Below, piece after piece: positions 1 to 8,117 of a stretch of DNA of 64,000 nt. The stretch spans positions 1-64,000 of the forward strand of contig JAGGRA010000067.1 of NCBI GenBank assembly GCA_018613035.1, in the 5' to 3' direction. The notes under the pieces were generated by a model. The model was not told where the DNA came from. It worked only from the letters and a program-made list of their open reading frames with translations, and did no database searches. A program made the position numbers and the translations under genes. This DNA comes from Pseudomonas sp. ISL-84. Its GTDB lineage: Bacteria; Bacillota; Bacilli; Bacillales; Cytobacillaceae. Each line of letters starts with the position of its first letter. Within the stretch, counting starts at the first letter, position 1.

Positions 1-17
1 CTTTTTGTCTACAAACT

Positions 18-55
18 GAGGTATCCCAATAGTATTGGGATACCTCTTTTCTTTT
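18..55. terminator. Rho-independent terminator at the left edge
   Basis: Perfect 13-bp arms (18-30 and 34-46) around a 3-base loop are followed on the + strand by a T-rich run. It ends whatever + strand gene lies left of the window and also sits just past the stop of the minus-strand gene at 68. Confidence 0.75.
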
Positions 56-67
56 GTTAGCCAGCTA

Positions 68-787
68 TTAGCCTTCCATTGTTGGCGGTACATCCACAAA
101 TTGTTTCTGAGTTAATCTTAATACAAGATTAATGTCATCTTTCTCAACAAATTTGTCGAATCTGCCCCATTTATCGAAGTTTGATAAATAGTCTGCTTCT
201 GTTAAATTCCAGCTAATTAATTTACACTTAATCGGTTCATTAAGGAACTCAAACGTATTAGATCCAAAGGCACAGCGATTTGCTCCCATACCGTCCTTTG
301 CAATCTCCCTGATTTCATTATTAGTACTGTTTTTAGAGCTGAATAGAGGAACCGGGATTGGTGCAAGGTCAGTTACTCTTGTATAGCACTTAAATGGTAC
401 ATTAACAGAATAATCTTTAACATATCCTTCACAGTCTTCAACATATTGGATGTTTTTGTGGATATATCCTTCAATAAACAATTTTACGTTAGTAGTTGTA
501 CCTTCTTCATCATCGGCATCTGGTGCTGCTGGAATTGCTCTGCATTGAGTTAAATAGACATTTTTCCTAATTACCTTAATATCTGTCGCATAAGATGGAA
601 GACAAATATCTGATTCAGTAAGAGCTTGAACAGGTACATCCCCCAAGATAATCGTTTCTTCTACTTCGCCTGGATTAAGAACTGTTCCTGCTTCACAAAA
701 ATGTCCATGGGACTTTGCTGTGTCGCATGCAGGCATTGCTGGGCATTTGCCATGATCATGACCTTTACCGCAACCACATTTCTTCAT
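68..787 (-). CDS. CsxC/SPOCS-like spore surface (coat or exosporium) protein
   Basis: 239 aa. The first 40 residues are rich in Cys, His and Gly (CGCGKGHDHGKC pattern), as in metal-binding or cross-linked coat proteins. Residues 45-120 contain the segment LxxxDIxLPxxATDIKxIRKNVYLTQC followed by KLFIEGYIHKNIQY, which I recognise from CsxC-type spore surface proteins with a SPOCS-like beta domain. No signal peptide, as expected for a protein made in the mother cell and deposited on the forespore. I chose the ATG at 787 because AAAGGAGT lies 7 bases upstream (795-802); an upstream in-frame ATG at 817 has no such site. It lies next to spore-glycan genes and may be a glycan acceptor, which is inference. 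Confidence 0.65.
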   Translation of the reverse strand: MKKCGCGKGHDHGKCPAMPACDTAKSHGHFCEAGTVLNPGEVEETIILGDVPVQALTESDICLPSYATDIKVIRKNVYLTQCRAIPAAPDADDEEGTTTNVKLFIEGYIHKNIQYVEDCEGYVKDYSVNVPFKCYTRVTDLAPIPVPLFSSKNSTNNEIREIAKDGMGANRCAFGSNTFEFLNEPIKCKLISWNLTEADYLSNFDKWGRFDKFVEKDDINLVLRLTQKQFVDVPPTMEG

Positions 788-989
788 ACAATACACTCCT
801 TTAAATATTTTAGCCAAAATGAATTAAGCTTCTGTATTATTAAGCATCATTTCTTTTGGCTTACTACTTGTATATGTAAATAGCAGCACTTTGGAATGGA
901 CGAGTGTCTTTAGTCTTTTTACTCATTTTTAAAGTTTTTATCAATCTAACTTTTTTCGGCAATATTTCTCGTTGTTTTCCTAAACCCAC

Positions 990-1016
990 ACAAGGATTCA
1001 AAAAGTACATACATTA
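990..1016 (+). promoter_or_regulatory. Candidate sigma-K promoter of the first GT2 gene
   Basis: AC at 990-991, 16 bases, then CATACATTA at 1008-1016 fits the mother-cell sigma-K pattern AC-N16/17-CATANNNTA. A start near 1023 would exclude the AAGGA at 1021 as ribosome site and so favours translation from ATG 1050 or 1053, which have GAGG at 1040-1043. Confidence 0.5.
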
Positions 1017-1049
1017 AATAAAGGAATATATAACGAAATGAGGCGACAT

Positions 1050-1931
1050 ATGATGACGAAGACTCCTTTAATTTCGATTATTTTCCCAGCTAAAAATGAA
1101 GGAGTAAATGTTAAGCGAACACTTGATTCGCTATTCTCCATTTCAACAGATTACCCTTTTGAAGTGATTTTGGTGGATGATGCATCAGTGGATGGCTGCT
1201 GTGATTTTATAAGTACTTACAGCAAAAAAGATCTGATTAAACTAGTTAAAACAAAAGGAGCAGGAGCATCCAATGCAAGGAACATTGGGGCAGATCAGGC
1301 AAAAGGCGATTATTACTTTTTCTGTGATGCCCATTTGGAATTTGAAGACAAATGGATCGACCGTTTAATGGAACCTTTGCTTTCTGGTAAAACAGATGCA
1401 GTTACACCTGCGATTGCTTCAATGGATAATCCGAAATCGATTGGATTCGGCCAAACGCTGACTCCATCCTTATCGATTAAATGGAACAAAAGGCAATCAG
1501 GACTCTTCGAAACAGCGGTATTGCCAGGCGGTTGTTTCGCTATTACCCGTTCAGCATTTGAAGCCGTAGGAGGCTTTGAGACTGGCTTTAAAACGTGGGG
1601 GCACGAAGATGTCGAGATATCTATTAAACTCTGGCTGTTCGGCTTCAAATGCCACGTGCAGCCGGATGTGACAATCCTGCACCTCTTCAGGAAAAAGCAT
1701 CCATACAAAGTCAAATATGTGGAAGTCAACTACAATCTAATGAGAATGGCATACTCCCATTTTAATGATGCACGTATTTATAAATGCAGAAAACTGCTTA
1801 GGGGCAAATATAGGAGATTGATTGAACCACGAGTGATTAAACACGGAGTGCTAAAGCAGCGGGAGGAATATTTTAGAAAGAGGGAGTATGATGATGATTG
1901 GTATTTTGGGAAGTTTGGGATTGATTTTTAA
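1050..1931 (+). CDS. Family 2 glycosyltransferase (GalNAc-transferase-like fold)
   Basis: 293 aa. GT-A transferase that moves a sugar from a nucleotide donor. Seen: the SIIFPAKNEG start strand, VDDASVDG nucleotide-binding turn, GASNARNIGADQAKGDYYFFCDAH with the metal-binding DAH in place of DxD, and GGFETGFKTWGHEDVE in the acceptor-loop position typical of GT2/GT27-like enzymes. No membrane segments. Start placed at ATG 1050 (or 1053) behind GAGG; an in-frame ATG at 1038 also exists. A sigma-K-like promoter precedes it, so expression late in sporulation is likely. Donor and acceptor cannot be told from sequence. Confidence 0.8.
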   Translation: MMTKTPLISIIFPAKNEGVNVKRTLDSLFSISTDYPFEVILVDDASVDGCCDFISTYSKKDLIKLVKTKGAGASNARNIGADQAKGDYYFFCDAHLEFEDKWIDRLMEPLLSGKTDAVTPAIASMDNPKSIGFGQTLTPSLSIKWNKRQSGLFETAVLPGGCFAITRSAFEAVGGFETGFKTWGHEDVEISIKLWLFGFKCHVQPDVTILHLFRKKHPYKVKYVEVNYNLMRMAYSHFNDARIYKCRKLLRGKYRRLIEPRVIKHGVLKQREEYFRKREYDDDWYFGKFGIDF

Positions 1932-1957
1932 TCCATAATGAAATGGAAGGATATAAT

Positions 1958-2773
1958 GTGAATGTAAATAAAAATAATCCGTTGACATCAATAATCATAT
2001 TGACGCATAATGGCCTTCGATACACTAGAAGATGCATAAATAGTATTTTGACACATACGAAAGCTAATTACGAATTAATCATAGTTGATAATGCATCAAC
2101 AGATAGAACAGTGAAATACTTACAATCTGTTCAGAATGTAAGAGTAATAGCTAATCAACATAATAAAGGCTTTTCAGGAGGGTGCAACCAGGGATTACGG
2201 ATAGCAAGTGGTGAATATATCGTTCTGCTTAATAATGATACAGTTGTCACAGAAGGCTGGCTTTCACGACTAATAGCATGGCTGGAGTCAAATAAGCAAA
2301 TTGGAATAGTTGGTCCTCGCTCAAACTTTGTTCTCCCTCTGCAAGCAATCCCGAAAGCACCTTATAAATCCATGAAAAAAATGCACGACTTTGCTGCTCA
2401 ATGGGTAAAAGGTCATAAGAATCAAGGGTTTTCAGTTGATTATCTTAGCGGTTTTTGCATGGCTTTTAGAAAAGAGCTAATACAGCATATTGGCGGTTTG
2501 GATGAAAGGTTTAACCCTGGTTATTTTGAAGACACTGACTTTTGTCTACGAACAAGTATAGCTGGAAAAAAACTATGGGTAGCCAATGATGTTTATATCC
2601 ACCATTATGGCAGCAGCAGTTTTAAAACAAACCGAAAAGTTCATGGGACTGCCATAGCAGAAAGTCAGAAGAAATTTTTTAATAAGTGGAAAATAAATAA
2701 CTTTAATCAAATTAAAGATTTAGTTAAGCGGGAACAGCCTTTTAATCCTGAACGGCATTATGTTCCATTCTAG
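1958..2773 (+). CDS. Family 2 glycosyltransferase (rhamnosyltransferase-like)
   Basis: 271 aa. GT-A fold: SIIILTHNGLRYTRRCINSIL at the N-terminus, VDNASTDRT, NKGFSGGCNQGL, LLNNDTVVTEGWL carrying the DxD-type NDT motif, and LDERFNPGYFEDTDFCLR in the C-terminal half, the usual arrangement of O-antigen or spore-coat rhamnosyltransferase-like proteins. I take GTG 1958 as start since GGAAGG lies 7 bases before it; an in-frame ATG at 1943 lacks a good site. It follows the previous gene by 26 bases and is probably co-transcribed, ending at a terminator at 2795. The gene is AT-rich like its neighbours. Confidence 0.8.
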   Translation: MNVNKNNPLTSIIILTHNGLRYTRRCINSILTHTKANYELIIVDNASTDRTVKYLQSVQNVRVIANQHNKGFSGGCNQGLRIASGEYIVLLNNDTVVTEGWLSRLIAWLESNKQIGIVGPRSNFVLPLQAIPKAPYKSMKKMHDFAAQWVKGHKNQGFSVDYLSGFCMAFRKELIQHIGGLDERFNPGYFEDTDFCLRTSIAGKKLWVANDVYIHHYGSSSFKTNRKVHGTAIAESQKKFFNKWKINNFNQIKDLVKREQPFNPERHYVPF

Positions 2774-2794
2774 TAAATTAATTTAGAGAAAAAC

Positions 2795-2830
2795 AAAAGT
2801 GCTTGAATAGCAATATCAAGCACTTTTTTA
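2795..2830 (+). terminator. Rho-independent terminator after the GT2 pair
   Basis: 12-bp arms (2795-2806, 2816-2827) with a 9-base loop and a T run. On the minus strand an A/T-rich tract also makes it a plausible end for the CgeD-like transcript. Confidence 0.8.
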
Positions 2831-2932
2831 TTTCTTAATTTTATGCCTCTTTGTATCATGCAAATGAAACGGCACAAACCTCCCCTTTAATTTCCCCTTA
2901 AAGTATGCATGAAAATACAAACCTTTTTTCAA
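2828..2932 (-). other. Post-stop in-frame small ORF after the CgeD-like gene
   Basis: The CgeD-like gene ends with two adjacent stops (TAG, TGA, 2953-2948). The same frame then stays open for 39 codons to the TAA at 2828-2830. From a TTG at 2932 it would encode 34 residues, basic and aromatic (GLYFHAYFKGKLKGRFVPFH and on). Composition looks coding rather than random, but there is no good ribosome site. It may be a lost C-terminal extension, a tiny gene, or chance. Confidence 0.3.
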
Positions 2933-2950
2933 AGCTTTTCTTTTCTCTCA

Positions 2951-4216
2951 CTAAAAAGCTTTTCCTTTTTTAAATTTAGAAATAAATGCTGCATCAACCA
3001 TGACCGGATTAGAAGTATTGAGTTTTAACTGGGCGGCTGTTTGGAAACTTATTGGGTGCAAACAGTTTTGTAAACTGATATAATAATCTGATCCAAAACA
3101 GTATAATATGCCGTCAGGTAACACTTTGTCTGCATCAGCTAAGGTTTTAAAGGTAGGTCCCGAGTCGAAATGATTAATTAATATATCGCTCACTAAAACG
3201 ATCCTTTGGGTTTGGAAGTGATAATCGTTAAAAATGGTTTGGTTTGGGATTAGATGCTTCTTATTATTTTGAATATAATATATTTCTGGCTTTTGAGCAG
3301 ATTTGATAAGTCGTTGATTTGGCATGAGTCGAGCAGATGTGAAAACCTTTTGATCTATGGGGCTTCCCTCTTTATATCTATACAGGAATGGATCGGGGAT
3401 ATTTACTATTTGGCTTGTAGAGTAACGTAATTTGTTAAATACATCTGTATTAATCTTTCTTCTCCTATTGCCCTCCATTAAATATATATCTGTAGAAGGT
3501 CCTTTTAGCAGTGTTCCATCAGGGATATTCTTTGGTGTCTCTATAAAAAGTCTCTGAAATGAATCGGGACTTTTATATGAAACGTCCAAAATCTTCCTAA
3601 TTGGGTAAAAAGGAGCCAGTTCTGTTAATCGGTTCCAAAAAGCAGCATCCCCATTGAACCAATATTTTGGATTGTCATCCCAGTAGCTGCCGTAAATTTT
3701 ATAAACCCTCTCAGCTATCCCTCTTGTATGCATAACTGAACAATGATCAACAAAACCTGAAGCCTGAGATAGGATTCCGTATGTTCTTCTTGAGAATTTT
3801 TGTTTTACTTTTCCATTATCGTCTACTATCTTAACAAGCTGCTTCGAATAAACAACTTCAATACCAGGATGTTTTTCCAGATAATTTATCATGATGCTTA
3901 ATCGATTGGGCAGGAACACATTATCGTCAGTCAGATATGTGATATATTTTCCTTTTGTTTTGGGAATAGCTTCATTAATCAATGTGGCGTATCGGGTTGT
4001 TTTGTATCTTTCGCTGTCATTAACATTACTATTAAAATATTTTATTCGTTTGTCGGTTAAATATTTTTTAATAACTTTAACAGTATCTTCATTAGAATTG
4101 TCATCCATCACAAAAAGCTCCCAATCTTTAAAAGTTTGATTTATAACACTTTCAATAGAATATCCAATTGTTTTATTTTTGTTATAACTTGTTAAAATAA
4201 TTGAAATAGAAACCAT
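2951..4216 (-). CDS. cgeD: CgeD-like spore maturation glycosyltransferase
   Basis: 421 aa. N-terminal GT2 domain (residues 1-120: SISIILTSYNK, FVMDDNSNEDT, KGKYITYLTDDNVFLPNR) matching B. subtilis CgeD from the spore-outer-layer cgeCDE operon. Residues 230-421 contain three tandem repeats of about 60 residues (starting near 231, 298 and 366) with the pattern LPDGTLLxG, IYxxxNxxR/KxxI, then a second hydrophobic strand, likely a beta-rich surface or binding domain. Start set at ATG 4216, 9 bases after GGGGTG; a GTG at 4228 would overlap that site. It follows the methyltransferase gene by 59 bases and is probably in one transcript with it. Likely cytoplasmic in the mother cell; donor unknown. 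Confidence 0.7.
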   Translation of the reverse strand: MVSISIILTSYNKNKTIGYSIESVINQTFKDWELFVMDDNSNEDTVKVIKKYLTDKRIKYFNSNVNDSERYKTTRYATLINEAIPKTKGKYITYLTDDNVFLPNRLSIMINYLEKHPGIEVVYSKQLVKIVDDNGKVKQKFSRRTYGILSQASGFVDHCSVMHTRGIAERVYKIYGSYWDDNPKYWFNGDAAFWNRLTELAPFYPIRKILDVSYKSPDSFQRLFIETPKNIPDGTLLKGPSTDIYLMEGNRRRKINTDVFNKLRYSTSQIVNIPDPFLYRYKEGSPIDQKVFTSARLMPNQRLIKSAQKPEIYYIQNNKKHLIPNQTIFNDYHFQTQRIVLVSDILINHFDSGPTFKTLADADKVLPDGILYCFGSDYYISLQNCLHPISFQTAAQLKLNTSNPVMVDAAFISKFKKGKAF

Positions 4217-4275
4217 ACATGTTTTCACCCCAAGTAAAAAGGTCTATCTAAATACGAGTTATTCTTATATTGACA

Positions 4276-4998
4276 CTATAATCCAGATGATTTAATAATA
4301 TATGAGATGAAATTGTCTAATTCTAGGTTTTGCTCATTCAATATTCCCAGGCCATGAAAAGAAGAAATTCGATGAAAACTAAGAGGGATTTTTGATTCTT
4401 TCAAAAAGTCCTCAATTCCAGTTAAAACACCATTTTTTTCTCCCCCTTCAAATAATGCATTGTTTAGATCATTATTAATGACTTTAGGTGCTTCTTCTCC
4501 TTCTTTAGAGCAATCAATTAACTTAGTATATCCTTTTGCAATCCCTTTTTTGGCATATGGCTTCCTATACCTTTCAGGAATTGTTTTGGGATAATAATAC
4601 ATGTCACGTCTTCCGTAGGGCCATTCAGTATCATGCAATATAATAATTGGAAATCTTCCTTGTTTAATAGCGGCTTTTTCTATAGTTTTTAACTCATTAT
4701 AAACTGTGTACCAGTTATGATCACCATCAATAATGACTGTATCGTAATTATTTAGTGTTGGCAGAACATTAAGACTAAAGTCTTTTGATATTTGTAAATA
4801 TCCTTTAAATTCCTTATTTAGCCTTTTTAATTCTTCATGCGGCTCTGGATCAACAACGACCAAGGTTCCGCAAATAGCTTTACAGTATTCAAGTAACTTG
4901 ATTGTATTTTCACCTTTATACGCACCAATTTCAATGATCTTCTTTGAATTGGTTTTGATTAGAATTAATTTAATGACAGCCTCCCAAAATCTCCACAT
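4276..4998 (-). CDS. Class I SAM-dependent methyltransferase (CmcI/Methyltransf_24-like)
   Basis: 240 aa. Rossmann-type methyltransferase: KKIIEIGAYKGENTIKLLEY (motif I, residues 20-39), VVDPEP (acidic ribose-binding end of strand 2), YDTVIIDGDHNWYTVYNEL (motif with IDGDH as in Methyltransf_24/CmcI-type enzymes) and IIILHDTEWP. ATG 4998 has AGAGG 8 bases upstream. Lying between glycosyltransferases, it probably O-methylates a sugar or modifies a glycan end, as methylated rhamnose is common on Bacillus spores; this role is inferred. No membrane segment or signal peptide. Confidence 0.7.
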   Translation of the reverse strand: MWRFWEAVIKLILIKTNSKKIIEIGAYKGENTIKLLEYCKAICGTLVVVDPEPHEELKRLNKEFKGYLQISKDFSLNVLPTLNNYDTVIIDGDHNWYTVYNELKTIEKAAIKQGRFPIIILHDTEWPYGRRDMYYYPKTIPERYRKPYAKKGIAKGYTKLIDCSKEGEEAPKVINNDLNNALFEGGEKNGVLTGIEDFLKESKIPLSFHRISSFHGLGILNEQNLELDNFISYIIKSSGL

Positions 4999-5195
4999 AT
5001 CATTACCTCTTTCTACAATATATTAGAGTATATTTGTTAATGATTTATTCTAAACATTGCTATTCCCAAATGTTACCTGCATAGAGCATAGGCTAAGAAA
5101 GAATAAAAAACTAAAATTTTTAGCAACAATTAGCGAAACTAGACTAACTAATTTTAACTGTTTGTATATAAGATATCTCAGCTGAATAAAGTAAT

Positions 5196-7757
5196 TTATT
5201 CTGAATTTTCTTTACTTAGTATATCTATCAATTTTTCTTTAAATATTTTTTTATTGAAATGGTCAGCTACATGAGTGATTCCATTGTTTCTAAGTTTGGT
5301 CCATAACTTTTTATCTTCATACAAGTTGATAAGTTTTTGGGCAAATTCTTCTGAATTTTTCCCAATAAGAACATAGTTTTCATCTAAGCCTAACTGTTTA
5401 GAAATTAAGGGGGTTACAATTGATGGCAAGCCATGAGACATAGCTTCTAGAGCTTTTAGAGGGATTCCAGCAGCGTACCTAGTAGGGATAATAAACACTT
5501 TACATTTATCATAATAGTATGATAAATTGTCCACTTGACCTGTAACAATTACATTTTTGGAAGAAAGCCCCTTTATTGCTTCTGAATTATTAGTACCTAC
5601 AATCCATAGTTTTGCTTTAAGCTTACTAAAAACCTTAGGATAAATGTTTTTTATAAAGTGAATAATTGCATCCTCGTTCGGTGAAGGAGAGGATAAAAAT
5701 CCCCCAACAAATAATATATCTTTTCGATTTTCAAAAGGGTTTTCTGTCTTATTCTTTTCAACAGGATGCCCAAGAACAAATATAGGTTTTTGGATATAAT
5801 TTTGTATTTTTTCCTTTTCATGCATAGAAACAGTTACAATTAAGTCAGCTTTATTAATTAATTGAATTTCTTCTTGTAACATATACTCCTTTTTTCGGTT
5901 GGATAAATGTCTACCCAGTGATTCTATTCTCAAGATTTCTCTTTGAGCAAATAAAGCTTCAGCATCATAAATAATTTTTTGATTTTTGTTATTAGACTTT
6001 ATAATGTTATATATTCTTTTAAGATTATGGGGACGGCTAATCCAGATAGCATCAAAGAAGTCTGACCTTTTTAAATAAAAATTTTGAAAGTCTAATTTCT
6101 TTGTTTCTGTACTATACATTACCTCTATACCTTTTTCCTGTAAAAGTCTTGTACACGGTTCTGTTCTTTCTGAATTTGTTAATGGAAAATAAGTAACTTG
6201 CACACCAATTTCAGCAAGACAATTTAAAAGTGAAAATGTTCTGGGTAATCCCGAGCCAAGTTCCGGTGCTGGGATTCGGTCATCAACGACTAAAAGCTTA
6301 AATTGTTTGGCTTTGAAATTTCTTGCCTTTAATACATTTTTGATATGTGGAACCTGAAATTCTTCTAATCTTCTTTTCCACTTTTTATAAAATTTTTCCT
6401 TATTTTTCATTTGAAGTTCAATAGCTTTTTTAGATGATGAACTTCCGAATTCATGATGGTGTATAACAGCTAAAGGTTGAAACATAATCTTATACCCCAG
6501 TTCTCTAAGTTTCATTGCCAAATCTACTTCCTCATAATAAGCAGGGGCAAACTGTTCATCAAATTTGCCAGCAAGAGTAAATAAATTTTTTTTAACCATG
6601 ATACAGGCACCTGAACAGTAATGAACTTCCCGGACAAAGGAATACTGGGGATTATCGGGATGATCACCTCTTCCATATCCATAACAAGATCCATCATTGA
6701 AAATAATACTACCTGCTTCTTGCAGGCTTCCATCAGAGTGAATTAATTTTGCTCCAACCATTCCGATTTTCTCATCGCTTTCAATTAGCCTGACTAGATG
6801 TCCTAGCCAGTTTGGATGTACAGTAGTATCATTATTTAAGAACAACAGATATTTCCCTTTAGCATATTTTGTAGCATTATTACAGTTTTTTAAAAATCCT
6901 CTATTAATTCCGTCCCTAATAACTTTAATGTTCTCAAAAAAATTCTGGATTTCTTTCGTCGTATCAGTGGACATGTCATCTGCAATAATAATCTCGTAAT
7001 CCAGATTTGTGGTGTTTTCAAATATTGAATTTAAACACTTCTTTGTAAACTCCCAATTATTGTATACAGGAATAATGATTGAAACTAAACAGCTGTTTTT
7101 TAATTTGGGAAAGGAAATTTTTTTCTTTGTATCAATATCATTTTTAAAATAACTACCTTTTTGCTCCAATTGATTAAGGATACTTAATTTTAGATAAAAA
7201 TATAAACCTTTTTCATTATCGTCTACACTATTCAAAGTAGCTGCAATTTGTTGGCTGGTTCTTTCATACTCCCATATTTTTATATCATTTAAATATCCCC
7301 GGAAAAATCCATAATCTTCCTGTGCGCCTAAAATGCCTGATGGATAGAGGTTTTTCATTTTACTTTTAAACCCTTTTTTTACAAATATTCCATTAATATA
7401 TAGGTGAGGAGTTTTGTCTATAAATACAATGGCAACATGTGTCCATTTTGAAATATTCGACCTATAGACTAACGTAGCTGGAAAGTGATTTTGTGCATGT
7501 TCAAATATAACAATGCCGTTTAACCCTACTGAAACTCCAACTCCGGCTTTATCTTCATCGCTTCCCCCATAACCAGCACCAATAGCCCATTGTTGTCTTC
7601 TTATTCCGTAGATACCACTATTAGTCTGAGGTGGCAGCTTAATATAAGACCTTGGCTTTACCCAAAACTCATAGGTGAAATTGTTCTTTACATCTAGAAA
7701 TATACTTTTAAATTCTATCTTCTTTTGTCCATTAAAAACCAATCCTCTAGTATTCAA
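5196..7757 (-). CDS. LamG-GT2-GT4 trimodular glycosyltransferase
   Basis: 853 aa with three modules. Residues 1-200 form a concanavalin/LamG-like beta sandwich (FTYEFWVKPRSY, WTHVAIVF, LYINGIFV, YLNDIKIWEYERT). Residues 220-480 are a GT2 domain (VSIIIPVYNNWEF, ADDMSTDTT, FLNNDTTVHPNW, FDEQFAPAYYEEVDLAMKLRELG). Residues 490-850 are a GT4-type GT-B domain (LFVGGFLSSPSPNEDA, PTRYAAGIPLKALEAMSHGLP, the nucleotide-binding glutamate region). Start is TTG 7757 with AGAGGTG 8 bases upstream. Two catalytic modules suggest successive transfers, with the LamG part binding glycan. Very AT-rich; a sigma-K-like promoter lies upstream at 7884-7911. Confidence 0.8.
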   Translation of the reverse strand: MNTRGLVFNGQKKIEFKSIFLDVKNNFTYEFWVKPRSYIKLPPQTNSGIYGIRRQQWAIGAGYGGSDEDKAGVGVSVGLNGIVIFEHAQNHFPATLVYRSNISKWTHVAIVFIDKTPHLYINGIFVKKGFKSKMKNLYPSGILGAQEDYGFFRGYLNDIKIWEYERTSQQIAATLNSVDDNEKGLYFYLKLSILNQLEQKGSYFKNDIDTKKKISFPKLKNSCLVSIIIPVYNNWEFTKKCLNSIFENTTNLDYEIIIADDMSTDTTKEIQNFFENIKVIRDGINRGFLKNCNNATKYAKGKYLLFLNNDTTVHPNWLGHLVRLIESDEKIGMVGAKLIHSDGSLQEAGSIIFNDGSCYGYGRGDHPDNPQYSFVREVHYCSGACIMVKKNLFTLAGKFDEQFAPAYYEEVDLAMKLRELGYKIMFQPLAVIHHHEFGSSSSKKAIELQMKNKEKFYKKWKRRLEEFQVPHIKNVLKARNFKAKQFKLLVVDDRIPAPELGSGLPRTFSLLNCLAEIGVQVTYFPLTNSERTEPCTRLLQEKGIEVMYSTETKKLDFQNFYLKRSDFFDAIWISRPHNLKRIYNIIKSNNKNQKIIYDAEALFAQREILRIESLGRHLSNRKKEYMLQEEIQLINKADLIVTVSMHEKEKIQNYIQKPIFVLGHPVEKNKTENPFENRKDILFVGGFLSSPSPNEDAIIHFIKNIYPKVFSKLKAKLWIVGTNNSEAIKGLSSKNVIVTGQVDNLSYYYDKCKVFIIPTRYAAGIPLKALEAMSHGLPSIVTPLISKQLGLDENYVLIGKNSEEFAQKLINLYEDKKLWTKLRNNGITHVADHFNKKIFKEKLIDILSKENSE

Positions 7758-7883
7758 TATATAAGCACCTCTTTATTTTAAATCAAACCTTATGTTATTA
7801 AAAATTTTCATAGACATCCGAATCTGTAACATTAAAGAGCGGCAATGCAGAGTCACAATGGTTTATGGTGTTTATTACAATAC

Positions 7884-7911
7884 TATTTTATGAATATTAA
7901 ATTAATAAGGT
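7884..7911 (-). promoter_or_regulatory. Candidate sigma-K promoter of the trimodular GT gene
   Basis: On the minus strand AC (7911-7910), 17 bases, CATAAAATA (7892-7884). This matches AC-N17-CATANNNTA. It lies about 130 bases before the TTG start at 7757. The 7758-8117 gap otherwise holds only AT-rich sequence and the divergent promoter at 8062. Confidence 0.5.
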
Positions 7912-8061
7912 TGGACCTTTTCATTACTTGTTCAAACTTACTTTAGTTATTAATAATCGGTTGTTTTTTAAAATAATCAATAAGCTATATACTTAATTTA
8001 TATTAAAAATATTCTACAAAGGCTTTTTTTTCATTTTTTTACAGTCGACTAAATAATTCGA

Positions 8062-8089
8062 ACAATTTAAATTGTAATACCATATTTTA
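8062..8089 (+). promoter_or_regulatory. Candidate sigma-K promoter of the sulfotransferase gene
   Basis: AC at 8062-8063, 17 bases, CATATTTTA at 8081-8089: a full match to the sigma-K pattern, 28 bases before the TTG start. Confidence 0.55.
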
Positions 8090-8117
8090 AAGGAAGAATA
8101 TATAAGAGGTGATTCTA

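Noticed and set aside
1313-1729. Antisense ORFs within GT2, sat, MFS, ispG and other genes
   Set aside because: All are shadows of well-supported genes on the other strand, without ribosome sites.
5000-5195. Small gene or RNA between the methyltransferase and the trimodular GT
   Set aside because: No open frame with a ribosome site and no stable hairpin with a T run was seen.
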